NCBI RefSeq assembly: GCF_013280595.1
Contig: NZ_JAAATY010000015.1
Span: 1-64,000 of the forward strand
Reading direction: 5' to 3'
DNA length: 64,000 bases
From: Kibdelosporangium persicum
GTDB lineage: Bacteria > Actinomycetota > Actinomycetes > Mycobacteriales > Pseudonocardiaceae
Positions 41,083 through 49,614 of the stretch are shown here, piece after piece. The notes beneath the pieces are model-generated. The model saw only the letters and a list, made by a program, of their open reading frames with translations. It ran no database searches and was not told where the DNA came from. Numbering within the stretch: position 1 is the first letter of the stretch; every line of letters starts with the position of its first letter. Made by a program: the position numbers and the translations under genes.

Positions 41083-41601
41083 ATGATCGCTGTGGGTTCG
41101 CTGGAAACGCCGGTCGGCAGGCTGCACGTGGCCGTGACCGACGTCGGGCTGGTCGGCGTGAGCTGGGGCGAGCCCCGGGTCGATCTGCCCGTTGTGGACG
41201 ATCCCGCGCGCGTCGAGCCCGTGCTCACGCAACTGGCCGAGTACTTCAAAGGCGAGCGCACACGGTTCGACGTCGCCATCGACTGGCGGCTGACCTCCTC
41301 GGTCCAGCGCGAGGTGCTGCGGACCCTTTACTCCACTGTGGACTACGGCTCCGCGGTCACCTACGGGCAACTCGCCACGCGCAGCGGGGATCGTGTGCCC
41401 GCGCGCGGTATCGGGTCGATCATGGGGTCCAATCCCGTCCCGATCGTCGTTCCGTGCCACCGGGTCGTCGCCGGCGACGGCCTGGGCGGCTACAGCGGGG
41501 GATCGGGACGGGACGGTCTCGCCGTCAAGCAGTGGCTGCTGATCCTGGAGGGGGCGTTGCCGCCCACGCTCGGCTGGGATCCCGAGCGTCTTGAGCTCTG
41601 A
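41083..41601 (+). CDS. ogt: Methylated-DNA--protein-cysteine methyltransferase
   Basis: 172 residues. Suicide repair enzyme that removes O6-alkyl groups from guanine in DNA. The active-site Cys lies in VPIVVPCHRVVAGDG (about residues 124-138), preceded by GSAVTYGQLA and the Arg finger RGIGSIMGSNP. It follows the AraC and VOC genes at 15 bp. The last 77 bp overlap the convergent GGDEF gene. Confidence 0.95.
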   Translation: MIAVGSLETPVGRLHVAVTDVGLVGVSWGEPRVDLPVVDDPARVEPVLTQLAEYFKGERTRFDVAIDWRLTSSVQREVLRTLYSTVDYGSAVTYGQLATRSGDRVPARGIGSIMGSNPVPIVVPCHRVVAGDGLGGYSGGSGRDGLAVKQWLLILEGALPPTLGWDPERLEL

Positions 41602-42784
41602 CCACCTGGTTGCGGCCCTGGTTCTTCGCGCGGTACATGGCCCGGTCCGCGGCGGCGAGCACAGTGTCGAGCGTGTTGCCCGCGTCGGGGTGGACGGCCA
41701 CACCGATGGAGACCGAGATGCTCCGGACGACCACGTCGGAGTGGGGCACCTCGAGTCGTTCCACGGCCTGGCGAATCCGTTCCGCGACCCGCACGGCGTG
41801 GTCGTAGGAGGCCGTGGGCAGCAGGACGACGAACTCCTCGCCGCCGAACCGGCCGACGAGGTCGAACGTGCGCACCTCGCGGCTGATGGTCGTCGCGATC
41901 GCCCGCAGCACGGCGTCGCCCGCGAGATGACCGTACGTGTCGTTGATCCGTTTGAAGAAGTCCGCGTCGATCATCAGCACGCCGCACGGCTGGTCCCCGC
42001 GCCCGAGTTCGGCGTCCGCGCGTTTCTCCCACTCGCCGCCGGTCAGCACGCCGGTCTTGTGATCGTGCTCGGACATCACCTGTAGCTGACGGCCCAGTTC
42101 GCCGCGCGGCAACGTCACCACCGGCAGCAACATCAGCGCGACCAGCGCGGGATGCTCGGTCAGCAGCACCGCCGTGATCCCGCCAAGGCACAACGTGGTC
42201 GCTTCGAGCACGTTCTCGGCCCACGAACCGAGCAGCGACTCGAACGTCCGGGACGGGTGGTGCAGCCGGAACCCGATCACCACGAGCACGCAGTTGACGA
42301 CCATGTACGTCGCGCCGCTGGCCACGTACGACAACGATCCCAGCGGCAGCATCAGTACGGCTTGAGCGGCGGCGATGGACAGCACGACGGTGGCCGCCGA
42401 GCACACCGTCCGGTACAGCCGCACGCGCGGCACCGCCTGCCAGATCCGGAGCCACAGGTGCGCGTAGATCAGGACAGCCAAGACGCAGGCGATGCTGTAC
42501 GGCAGCAACAGCGCCCCGGCGAACAGCCAGACCGACGTCATGTTGACATGCGGGTTGCTGGTGAAGAACCGGCGCATCCGCTCCACCCGCACCGACAACT
42601 CGGCCTGCAGGACGGCCGCCGCCAGCAATACACCGAACCAGCGCCAGTCCTGGTCGGTCACGGCACGTCCGGGCACCAGCAACGGCGACAGGACGGCCGC
42701 GAACTCGAGCGTGAGATAGTACGGCAGGACACCGCGTGGCGCGGTGAGCAGCCGGGCACCCCTGGAATCGCGTGAGGTATCCAC
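41525..42784 (-). CDS. Membrane-bound diguanylate cyclase (GGDEF)
   Basis: About 419 residues. The N-terminal 230 residues have several hydrophobic spans (VLLAAAVLQAELSV, LFAGALLLPYSIACVLAVLI, VLSIAAAQAVLMLPLG). The C-terminal GGDEF domain contains MIDADFFKRINDTYGHLAGD and RFGGEEFVVLLP, an intact active site. An RTFD inhibitory site lies five residues before GGEEF. It should make c-di-GMP with product feedback. GTG 42784 follows GGGGGAGGA; an in-frame ATG at 42871 is possible. The 3' end overlaps ogt. Confidence 0.92.
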   Translation of the reverse strand: MDTSRDSRGARLLTAPRGVLPYYLTLEFAAVLSPLLVPGRAVTDQDWRWFGVLLAAAVLQAELSVRVERMRRFFTSNPHVNMTSVWLFAGALLLPYSIACVLAVLIYAHLWLRIWQAVPRVRLYRTVCSAATVVLSIAAAQAVLMLPLGSLSYVASGATYMVVNCVLVVIGFRLHHPSRTFESLLGSWAENVLEATTLCLGGITAVLLTEHPALVALMLLPVVTLPRGELGRQLQVMSEHDHKTGVLTGGEWEKRADAELGRGDQPCGVLMIDADFFKRINDTYGHLAGDAVLRAIATTISREVRTFDLVGRFGGEEFVVLLPTASYDHAVRVAERIRQAVERLEVPHSDVVVRSISVSIGVAVHPDAGNTLDTVLAAADRAMYRAKNQGRNQVVRAQDARDPSRAWAATPPPGSAATA

Positions 42785-43086
42785 CAGTCCTCCCCCGAGA
42801 GTGGATATCAGCCCAGCGTAGCCGATTCGCCACGCTCCGAACAGGTGAATCCGCCTACCGGCTGAGTCCAACCGGACCGGGCCACCGCATTTATTTAGTA
42901 TGTGAACTATTTAAAGTCCTGTACGCACAACGGAAACCTGTCGTTGACATGAGCACGCACGCCGGGTGACACTCAGCCCGGGAGAGCGCTCCCTCACTGG
43001 ATACCGGACCACGCCCCGCCGCCAGCGCTGGCCGGATCCGCCCGTGCCCACCCCTGCCCGCACGGGCCGATCTCGGAAGGAGAACC
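42785..43086. other. Intergenic region with AT-rich island
   Basis: A 302-bp divergent region between the GGDEF gene and the sugar-dehydrogenase gene. Positions about 42889-42917 (CATTTATTTAGTATGTGAAC and following) are unusually AT-rich for this genome. A TTGACA hexamer at 42944-42949 could be a -35 box for the dehydrogenase gene, but no convincing -10 follows. No gene is seen. Confidence 0.4.
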
Positions 43087-45948
43087 GTGAAATCCGGTTA
43101 CTCTGGTCTTTCCGCGCGCCCAAAACGGCTGTTCGCAGCCGGTTTACTGGTCGCGGCAACCGTCACCGCCGGACCGCTGGCCGCCTCCGGCCAGGCCGCG
43201 CCGCCGGTCAACCCCGCTGACTACCAGCAGATCACGCTGGCCAAGGGTGAGCCGGAGATGGGCGAACCCATGTCGATGACCGTGCTGCCCGACCGAACTG
43301 TCCTGCACACCGCGAGAAACGGCACGATCCGGGCCACCGACGCGGCGGGCAACACCCGGATCATCGGCACCATCCCGGTGTACAGCCATGACGAAGAGGG
43401 CATGCAGGGCATCGCCGCGGACCCCGGCTTCGCCACCAACCGGTTCGTCTACGTCTTCTACGCGCCACCGCTGTCCACGCCGGCCGGGGACGCCCCGATG
43501 AACGGCACGGCCGCCGACTTCGCGCCGTTCAACGGCGTCAACCGGCTCGCGCGCTACACGCTCAACAGCGACCTGACCATCAACATGGCCAGTGCCCGCA
43601 CCATCCTCGACGTTCCCACCAGCCGTGGCCTGTGCTGCCATGTCGGCGGTGACATCGACTTCGACGCGGCCGGAAACCTGTACCTGACCACAGGCGACGA
43701 CTCCAACCCCTTCGTCGACGGGTACGCCCCGCTGGACGACCGGCCGAGCCGCAACCCCGCCGTCGACGCGCAGCGCAGCTCCGCGAACTCCAACGACCTG
43801 CGCGGCAAGCTGCTGCGGATCAAGGTCAACGCGGACGGCGGCTACTCGATCCCGGCGGGCAACATGTTCCCGCCCGGCACGGCCAACACCCGGCCCGAGA
43901 TCTACGCCATGGGTTTCCGCAACCCGTTCCGGATGAACGTGGACAAGGCGACCGGCACGGTCTACCTCGGCGACTACGGCCCGGACGCGGGCACCACGAC
44001 CAACCGTGGACCCAGTGGCCAGGTCGAGTTCAACCGGATCACGGGTCCGGGCTTCTTCGGCTGGCCGTACTGCACCGGCAGCAACACGGCGACCGAGACG
44101 TACGCGCAGTACAACTACGACACCGGCGCGGTGGGTGCCAAGTTCAACTGTGGTGGCGCGGTCAACAACTCGCGCAACAACACCGGTATCCGCACCCTGC
44201 CGCCCGCACAGCCCGCGTGGATCAAGTACGCCGGTGACAGCGGTTCGCCGCCGGAGTTCGGCGGCGGCTCGGAGTCGCCGATGGGCGCGCCGGTGTACCG
44301 CTTCGACCCGAACCTGCAGTCCGCGGTCAAGTTCCCGCAGTCGCTGGACGGGCACGTGTTCGCCACCGAGTTCGGCCGCCGCTGGATCAAGGACATCGAG
44401 GTGCTGCCGAACGGCACCCGCGGCACCATCCAGCCGTTCCCGTGGACCGGCACGCAGATCATGGACGCCCAGTTCGGCCCGGACGGTGCACTGTACATTT
44501 TGGACTACGGCACCGGCTGGTTCAACGGTGACGCGAACTCCGCCGTCTACCGGATCGAACACCGGCCGTCCGGCAGCCGTCCGCCGGTGGCCGCGGCCGG
44601 CGCCAACCGCACATCCGGGGCGGCTCCGCTCACGGTGAACTTCTCGTCCGCCGGGTCGTCCGATCCGGACGGTGGTCCGCTGGCCTACCGCTGGACCTTC
44701 GGTGACGGCGCCACGTCGACAGCGGCCAACCCGTCGCACACCTACACCGCGAACGGGACCTACACCGCGCAAGTCACCGTGACGGACAACCAGAACCTGA
44801 CGGCGAACGCCAGCGTGATCATCAACGTCGGCAACACCGCCCCGACGGTCACGGTGGAACTGCCCGCCAACGGCCAGGTCTTCAACTTCGGCGACACGGT
44901 TCCGTTCCGTATCAGGGTGACCGACCCGGAAGACGGCACGATCGACTGCAACCGCGTCAAGATGACGTACATCCTGGGCCACGACAGCCACGGCCACGCG
45001 ATCACGTCGCAGAACGGTTGCACGGGAAGCATCGCGACACCGTTGGACGGCGAACACGACACGTCCGCGAACCTCTTCGGTGTGTGGGACGCGGAGTACA
45101 CCGACAACGGGGCGAACGGCCAGCCGCCGATCACCACGCACTCGCAGTCGGTGACCCAGCCGCGCACCCGCCAGGCCGAGCACTTCAAGGCCATGCAGGG
45201 TGTCGGCGTGATCGACAAGGCCGCGGCCAACGGCGGCAAGACGATCGGCAACATCGAGAACGGTGACTGGGTGTCGTTCGATCCCTATGTGCTGCAAGGA
45301 GTTCCGAACTTCACCGCCCGGGTGTCCTCCGGCGGCGCCGGTGGGCAGTTGCAGGTGCGGGCCGGCTCGCAGACCGGCGCCCTGCTCGGCGCGGCGACCG
45401 TGCCGAACACCGGTGGCTGGGAGACCTTCGTGACCGTGACCGCGAACCTGTCGAACGCCCCGGCCGGGACGACCAAGTTGTTCCTGGTGTTCACCGGCGG
45501 TGCCGGTGCTCTGTTCGATGTGGACGAGTTCACGCTCGGCGGGTCCGGCACACCGCAGCCCGGACTGCTGTCGGCAGGCCGGCCCGCGACCGCGTCCTCT
45601 TCGGAGAGCGCGACATATGGCCCTGGCAACGTGACTGACGGCAACGCCACGACTCGCTGGTCCTCGCAGTTCGCCGATCCCCAGTGGCTTTCGATCGACC
45701 TCGGCCAGGCCCGGTCGGTGTCGCGGGTCCGGCTGAACTGGGAGGCGGCGTACGGCCGCGCCTACCGGATCGAGACGTCGTCCGACGGAACCGTCTGGAA
45801 CAGCGTGTACTCAACGACGGCGAGTGACGGCGGCATCGACGACGTCAGCTTCACCGCCACGAACGCGAGGTATGTCCGAGTCCACGGAATCGCCCGAGCC
45901 ACGGCATGGGGCTACTCCTTGTGGGAGATGGAGGTCTACGGTGCATAA
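43087..45948 (+). CDS. Secreted PQQ-type sugar dehydrogenase with PKD, CBM6 and discoidin modules
   Basis: 953 residues. Signal peptide (hydrophobic GLLVAATVTAGPLAAS to about residue 38), then a glucose/sorbosone-dehydrogenase beta-propeller to about 495 (HVGGDIDFDAAGNLYLTTGD, AMGFRNPFRMNVD, PDGALYILDYGTGWFNGD). Next come a PKD domain (GSSDPDGGPLAYRWTFGDGA), a CBM6-like region (AEHFKAMQGVGVID, then NIENGDWVSFDP) and a C-terminal F5/8C discoidin module (TRWSSQFADPQWLSIDLGQA). GTG 43087 follows AAGGAG. It oxidises sugars outside the cell while bound to polysaccharide, as inferred from modules. Confidence 0.92.
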   Translation: MKSGYSGLSARPKRLFAAGLLVAATVTAGPLAASGQAAPPVNPADYQQITLAKGEPEMGEPMSMTVLPDRTVLHTARNGTIRATDAAGNTRIIGTIPVYSHDEEGMQGIAADPGFATNRFVYVFYAPPLSTPAGDAPMNGTAADFAPFNGVNRLARYTLNSDLTINMASARTILDVPTSRGLCCHVGGDIDFDAAGNLYLTTGDDSNPFVDGYAPLDDRPSRNPAVDAQRSSANSNDLRGKLLRIKVNADGGYSIPAGNMFPPGTANTRPEIYAMGFRNPFRMNVDKATGTVYLGDYGPDAGTTTNRGPSGQVEFNRITGPGFFGWPYCTGSNTATETYAQYNYDTGAVGAKFNCGGAVNNSRNNTGIRTLPPAQPAWIKYAGDSGSPPEFGGGSESPMGAPVYRFDPNLQSAVKFPQSLDGHVFATEFGRRWIKDIEVLPNGTRGTIQPFPWTGTQIMDAQFGPDGALYILDYGTGWFNGDANSAVYRIEHRPSGSRPPVAAAGANRTSGAAPLTVNFSSAGSSDPDGGPLAYRWTFGDGATSTAANPSHTYTANGTYTAQVTVTDNQNLTANASVIINVGNTAPTVTVELPANGQVFNFGDTVPFRIRVTDPEDGTIDCNRVKMTYILGHDSHGHAITSQNGCTGSIATPLDGEHDTSANLFGVWDAEYTDNGANGQPPITTHSQSVTQPRTRQAEHFKAMQGVGVIDKAAANGGKTIGNIENGDWVSFDPYVLQGVPNFTARVSSGGAGGQLQVRAGSQTGALLGAATVPNTGGWETFVTVTANLSNAPAGTTKLFLVFTGGAGALFDVDEFTLGGSGTPQPGLLSAGRPATASSSESATYGPGNVTDGNATTRWSSQFADPQWLSIDLGQARSVSRVRLNWEAAYGRAYRIETSSDGTVWNSVYSTTASDGGIDDVSFTATNARYVRVHGIARATAWGYSLWEMEVYGA

Positions 45949-47113
45949 CACTGTGCGCAGGGCCGGTCTGGGGATTGTCCTTGCGGTGTCACTTATGGTC
46001 TCTCTTGTGACAGGTGTCAGTCAGGCGGCCGACCCGCCATACCGGATCATGGTCTTCTCCAAGACAGCGGGCTTCCGGCACGACTCGATCCCGGCCGGAA
46101 TCCAGGCGCTGCGGGAACTGGGCAGTGCCAACAACTTCACCGTCGACGCCACGGAGGACTCCGGGCAGTTCACCGCTGCGAACCTGGCCCAGTACAAGGT
46201 CGTGGTGTTCCTCAACACGACTGGCGACGTGCTCAACGCGACCCAGCAGACCGCGTTCGAGCAGTATATCGCCGGCGGCGGTGGATACGTCGGTGTGCAT
46301 GCCGCGGCGGACACCGAGTACGACTGGGCGTTCTACGGCGGCCTGGTCGGTGCGTACTTCCACTCGCACCCGGCGATCCAGCAGGTGACCGTGCGCGTGG
46401 ACGACCAGACGCATCCGTCCACAGCGCACCTGCCCGCGGCGTGGGTCCGTACCGACGAGCTGTACAACTACCGCACCAACCCGCGTGGGGCCGTCAAGGT
46501 CCTTGCCAGGCTTGACGAATCGACCTACTCCGGCGGCAACATGGGTGCCGACCACCCGATCGTCTGGTGCCAGAACTACCGTGGCGGCAAGGCCTGGTAC
46601 TCGGGCCTCGGGCACACCCAGCAGTCGTACACCGAAGCCAACTTCCGGACCATGCTGCTCGGCGGAATCCGTTGGGTGGCAGGCATGGTCCGGGGCGACT
46701 GTGCTCCGGACACGCAGCCGGGGCCGACGTTGTTGTCCCGTGGCCGTCCGGCCGCGGCGTCCTCCGTGGAGAACGCGTCCTACGGCGCGGGCAACGCGGT
46801 GGACGGCAACACCGGCACCCGTTGGTCGTCGCAGTTCGCCGACCCGCAGTGGATCTCGGTGGACCTCGGCCAGACCCGGTCGGTGTCCCGTGTGCGGTTG
46901 CAGTGGGAGGCCGCTTATGGCCGCTCGTACCGGATCGAGACGTCGGCCGACAACGTCACCTGGTCCACTGTGAACACACAGTCGGCCGGTGACGGCGGCA
47001 CGGACGACATCTCGTTCACCGCGACGAACGCGCGCTACGTCCGGGTCTTCGGTACCGCCCGGGCGACGGCGTGGGGTTACTCGTTGTGGGAGTTCGAGGT
47101 CTACGGCACCTGA
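45941..47113 (+). CDS. Secreted ThuA-like protein with discoidin module
   Basis: About 390 residues. Signal peptide to about VSQAAD, then a ThuA/trehalose-utilisation fold (YRIMVFSKTAGFRHDSIPAG, GGYVGVHAAADTEYDW and HPIVWCQNYRGGKAWYSGLG). A C-terminal F5/8C module (TRWSSQFADPQWISVDLGQ) is very similar to that of the preceding protein. GTG 45941 overlaps the stop of the dehydrogenase gene by 8 bp, so both are made from one mRNA. ThuA-like domains are glutamine-amidotransferase relatives involved in sugar use. Confidence 0.9.
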   Translation: MHNTVRRAGLGIVLAVSLMVSLVTGVSQAADPPYRIMVFSKTAGFRHDSIPAGIQALRELGSANNFTVDATEDSGQFTAANLAQYKVVVFLNTTGDVLNATQQTAFEQYIAGGGGYVGVHAAADTEYDWAFYGGLVGAYFHSHPAIQQVTVRVDDQTHPSTAHLPAAWVRTDELYNYRTNPRGAVKVLARLDESTYSGGNMGADHPIVWCQNYRGGKAWYSGLGHTQQSYTEANFRTMLLGGIRWVAGMVRGDCAPDTQPGPTLLSRGRPAAASSVENASYGAGNAVDGNTGTRWSSQFADPQWISVDLGQTRSVSRVRLQWEAAYGRSYRIETSADNVTWSTVNTQSAGDGGTDDISFTATNARYVRVFGTARATAWGYSLWEFEVYGT

Positions 47114-47125
47114 TCGGCAAGGAGA

Positions 47126-47154
47126 CGAAGGGCCCGCTCGCCGCGGGCCCTTCG
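47126..47154. terminator. Hairpin terminator after the ThuA gene
   Basis: Perfect 12-bp arms CGAAGGGCCCGC and GCGGGCCCTTCG around a short loop TCGCC, 12 bp after the stop codon. It closes the dehydrogenase-ThuA operon and separates it from the convergent protease gene. Confidence 0.8.
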
Positions 47155-47216
47155 CCATGGTGCGGGCCCCGGACCAGCCCTCGCGGCAGGGACGGGGGCT
47201 GACCCGGTGCCGGGGA

Positions 47217-48143
47217 TCAACTCGCCTGTGCGGAGTTGTAGAGGTTCTGGGCGTCGGTGCCGAAGTACGGGCCGAACATCCAGTTGGGGAAGAAGTTGTA
47301 CTTGAAGCTGTTCACCGAGTTCTGCACACCCGTGCCGGTCGCCTCGCTGAACGACAAGAACCAGGGGCCGCCGCTCGAGCCGCCGGTCTGGTTGCACGTC
47401 ATGCCGATGCCCTGGGACAGCAGGAAGTCGTTGAACACCTGGCCGCTGCAGTAGATCAGCTTCGAGCCGTCGTACGGCGCCGCGGCGGAGTAGCCGAAGG
47501 CGTACATGTTCTGGCCGCGCGGCTGGTTGAACGCGATTCCCTGGGAACCCACCACGTCGGTCAGGTTCTGGCCGTTGAGCGGGTTCACCACGGCCGCGCC
47601 GATGTCGTAGTTGATGTCCTCGCTGGCCGCCCACTGTGGGGTCGCGTGCGTGCTCTTCGCCGTCCACGTGCCGTACGGCGTATTGCCGCTGTCGTAGCCG
47701 GGCACGAACACCCAGTTGGTGTGGAACGCGCCGTCCAGCTTCACGCAGTGGCCCGCCGTCATCACGGTGTTCTTGTTCGCGCTGGTGACCGCGTTACCGC
47801 TGCACGAGGCGGTCCTGCCCTGGTAGGTGAAGAACACGCGGCCCGCGGTCCTGGTGACCGCGCCGCCGCCCGTCCACACGGCACCGCCGTTGGGGAAGGA
47901 CTGCGGGACGATCGCCGGTAACCCACGGGCGACGTCCTTCAGCGACTTCGGTGCGACGTTGATCAGGTCAAGCGGCTGGGCGGAACGCATCCGCTCGGGC
48001 GTCCAGAACGCCGTCACGGCCCTCGCCGCGTCCGCGGTCGTCGCCGCGAGATGTGTCGTGGCCACGCTCTTCGCCTGTGCGGCGGGTGTGGTGAACGCGG
48101 CCACGGCCAATCCGGTCACGGCTAAGACGAGTACACGCTTCAT
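47217..48143 (-). CDS. Secreted trypsin-like serine protease
   Basis: 308 residues. Signal peptide MKRVLVLAVTGLAVAAFTTP to AQA, then a pro-region and an S1 protease domain. Catalytic triad: His in NTVMTAGHCVKLDG, Asp in INYDIGAAVVNPL and Ser in QTGGSSGGPWFLSF. Paired cysteines surround the active site. Expected to act outside the cell on proteins, with activation by removal of the pro-region. ATG start. Confidence 0.93.
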   Translation of the reverse strand: MKRVLVLAVTGLAVAAFTTPAAQAKSVATTHLAATTADAARAVTAFWTPERMRSAQPLDLINVAPKSLKDVARGLPAIVPQSFPNGGAVWTGGGAVTRTAGRVFFTYQGRTASCSGNAVTSANKNTVMTAGHCVKLDGAFHTNWVFVPGYDSGNTPYGTWTAKSTHATPQWAASEDINYDIGAAVVNPLNGQNLTDVVGSQGIAFNQPRGQNMYAFGYSAAAPYDGSKLIYCSGQVFNDFLLSQGIGMTCNQTGGSSGGPWFLSFSEATGTGVQNSVNSFKYNFFPNWMFGPYFGTDAQNLYNSAQAS

Positions 48144-48257
48144 AGCCAGCTCTTTTCCGGTGGGGAGCAGGGTTACTCGAAAGTAACTCGCGATCCGGCC
48201 GGAAACCAGCCTGAAACGGTTCAGTGCTGCTGAACGGGTGAATCAGCGGCGACCTGG

Positions 48258-48932
48258 TCAGCCCAGGTCGCGCAGCCACTGCTCGACGCCCGCGACGTGC
48301 ACGGTGGCCCATGAACGAGCGAGCTCGGGCTGACGCGCCTCCAGCGCCGCCACGATCGCGCGGTGCTCGGCCACCGTCCGGTCGACCGCGCCGCCCTGGG
48401 AGATGCCGCGCCAGATCCGTACCCGCACGGTCGGGCCGGCCAACGTGTCCATCAGCTGGGCGAGGTAGTTGTTGCCCGCCGCCGCCACGATCCGGCGGTG
48501 GAACTGCAGGTCGTACTCGACTAGTTCCTCGACCGAACCGGCCTGCTCGGTGGCGTCGCACAGCTTGCGGAGGGCCTCGATGTCCTCGTCGCCGACCGAC
48601 AGCGCGGCGGTCGCGGTGGCGGCGGGTTCGAGAATCCGGCGGACCTCCAGCATCTCCAGCACCGACTCTTCGCTGCGGTGCAGGTCCAGCACGAACGACA
48701 GCGCGCCCAGCAGTTCGCCCGCGCGCAGGCTGGAGACGTACGTGCCGTCGCCCTGCCGTACGTCGAGCACCCTGACCAGGGACAGCGCCCGTACGGCCTC
48801 GCGCAGTGAGTTGCGGGACAGACCGAGGCGATCGGCCAGGTCGGCTTCCCGCGGCAGCCGGTCGCCCGGCTTCAGCTCGCCGGACATGATCATTTCCCGG
48901 ACCCGCAGGATCGCGTCGTCGGTTACCGCCAC
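48258..48932 (-). CDS. FadR-type GntR transcriptional regulator
   Basis: 224 residues. Winged helix-turn-helix (ILRVREMIMSGELKPGDRLP, then READLADRLGLSRNSLREAVRAL), then an all-helical FCD effector domain (VEYDLQFHRRIVAAAGN holds the metal/ligand residues). Binds small carboxylates as a family. A perfect palindrome lies 16 bp upstream of its start, suggesting autoregulation. Its target genes are not adjacent. Confidence 0.93.
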   Translation of the reverse strand: MAVTDDAILRVREMIMSGELKPGDRLPREADLADRLGLSRNSLREAVRALSLVRVLDVRQGDGTYVSSLRAGELLGALSFVLDLHRSEESVLEMLEVRRILEPAATATAALSVGDEDIEALRKLCDATEQAGSVEELVEYDLQFHRRIVAAAGNNYLAQLMDTLAGPTVRVRIWRGISQGGAVDRTVAEHRAIVAALEARQPELARSWATVHVAGVEQWLRDLG

Positions 48933-48947
48933 GCCTTACCCCTCATC

Positions 48948-48962
48948 AGACATCGGATGTCT
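48948..48962. promoter_or_regulatory. GntR-type palindrome upstream of the FadR-type gene
   Basis: Perfect 15-bp palindrome AGACATC-G-GATGTCT, 16 bp before the regulator start codon. The inverted GAT/ATC halves with a one-base centre fit FadR-subfamily operators, so it probably mediates autoregulation. Confidence 0.7.
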
Positions 48963-48988
48963 AGAGGTCCAGTATGCGGCATGTCAAG

Positions 48989-49036
48989 CCTCGTGAGTGT
49001 TTATCAGGGTTAGAACACTGATAAACGCTCACGAGG
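48989..49036. repeat. Hairpin repeat copy 3
   Basis: Arms CCTCGTGAGTGTTTATC (48989-49005) and GATAAACGCTCACGAGG (49020-49036), 16 of 17 pairs conventional and one G-T. It starts 5 bp after the stop of the stress-protein gene, reading on that strand. Same family as 3126, 25312 and 57886. Confidence 0.82.
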
Positions 49037-49041
49037 GGCCT

Positions 49042-49521
49042 TCAGTCGAGCTGGTGGTATCGCGTGGCCGCTGAGGCGTGGGAAGCGTCGACGTAGACGT
49101 CATAGCGTTGTGCCCGCAAGGTCATGACGCTGCTGAAGTCCCGCCGTCCGAGCGTCGACCAGTGCGCCACGAAGCCGAAGACGGCTCCCCACACCGCGCC
49201 GATCAGCAGGCTGCCGAACAGCACCCACAACCATGCCGCGCTGACGGTGAACACGGCGAACAGCAAGCCGAACAACAGGCCGAACCACGCACCACCGGAC
49301 GCACCCGCGACGGCGGCTCTGCCTCTCGTCATGCGCCCGGTGACCTGCTCGACCGTCCGGACACCGTCGCCGATGATCCGGACGTGCTCGACCGGGAACC
49401 CCTCGTCGGACATCCGGTCGACCAGTCGTTGCGCGTCGAGGTAGTCGGCGAAGCTCGCCAGCCGATGCTCGGCACCTGCCGGAGACGCCGCCGGGGTGGG
49501 CGTGAACTTGGGTTCTGTCAT
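49042..49521 (-). CDS. General stress protein 17M-like membrane protein
   Basis: 159 residues. The N-terminal domain SFADYLDAQRLVDRMSDEGFPVEHVRIIGDG is the GS17M/YflT-like fold, followed by GGAWFGLLFGLLFAVFTVSA and WLWVLFGSLLIGAVWGAVFG, two or three membrane segments. Function unknown; related proteins are induced by stress in Gram-positive bacteria. Confidence 0.87.
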   Translation of the reverse strand: MTEPKFTPTPAASPAGAEHRLASFADYLDAQRLVDRMSDEGFPVEHVRIIGDGVRTVEQVTGRMTRGRAAVAGASGGAWFGLLFGLLFAVFTVSAAWLWVLFGSLLIGAVWGAVFGFVAHWSTLGRRDFSSVMTLRAQRYDVYVDASHASAATRYHQLD

Positions 49522-49614
49522 CGTTTCTCCAGAGGTGGGATGCGGTTAGAACCTGGCGTTACCCATCTCGTCACCGCGCGAAACGATTCCTGTCCCCACG
49601 GGACACTTGATCCC

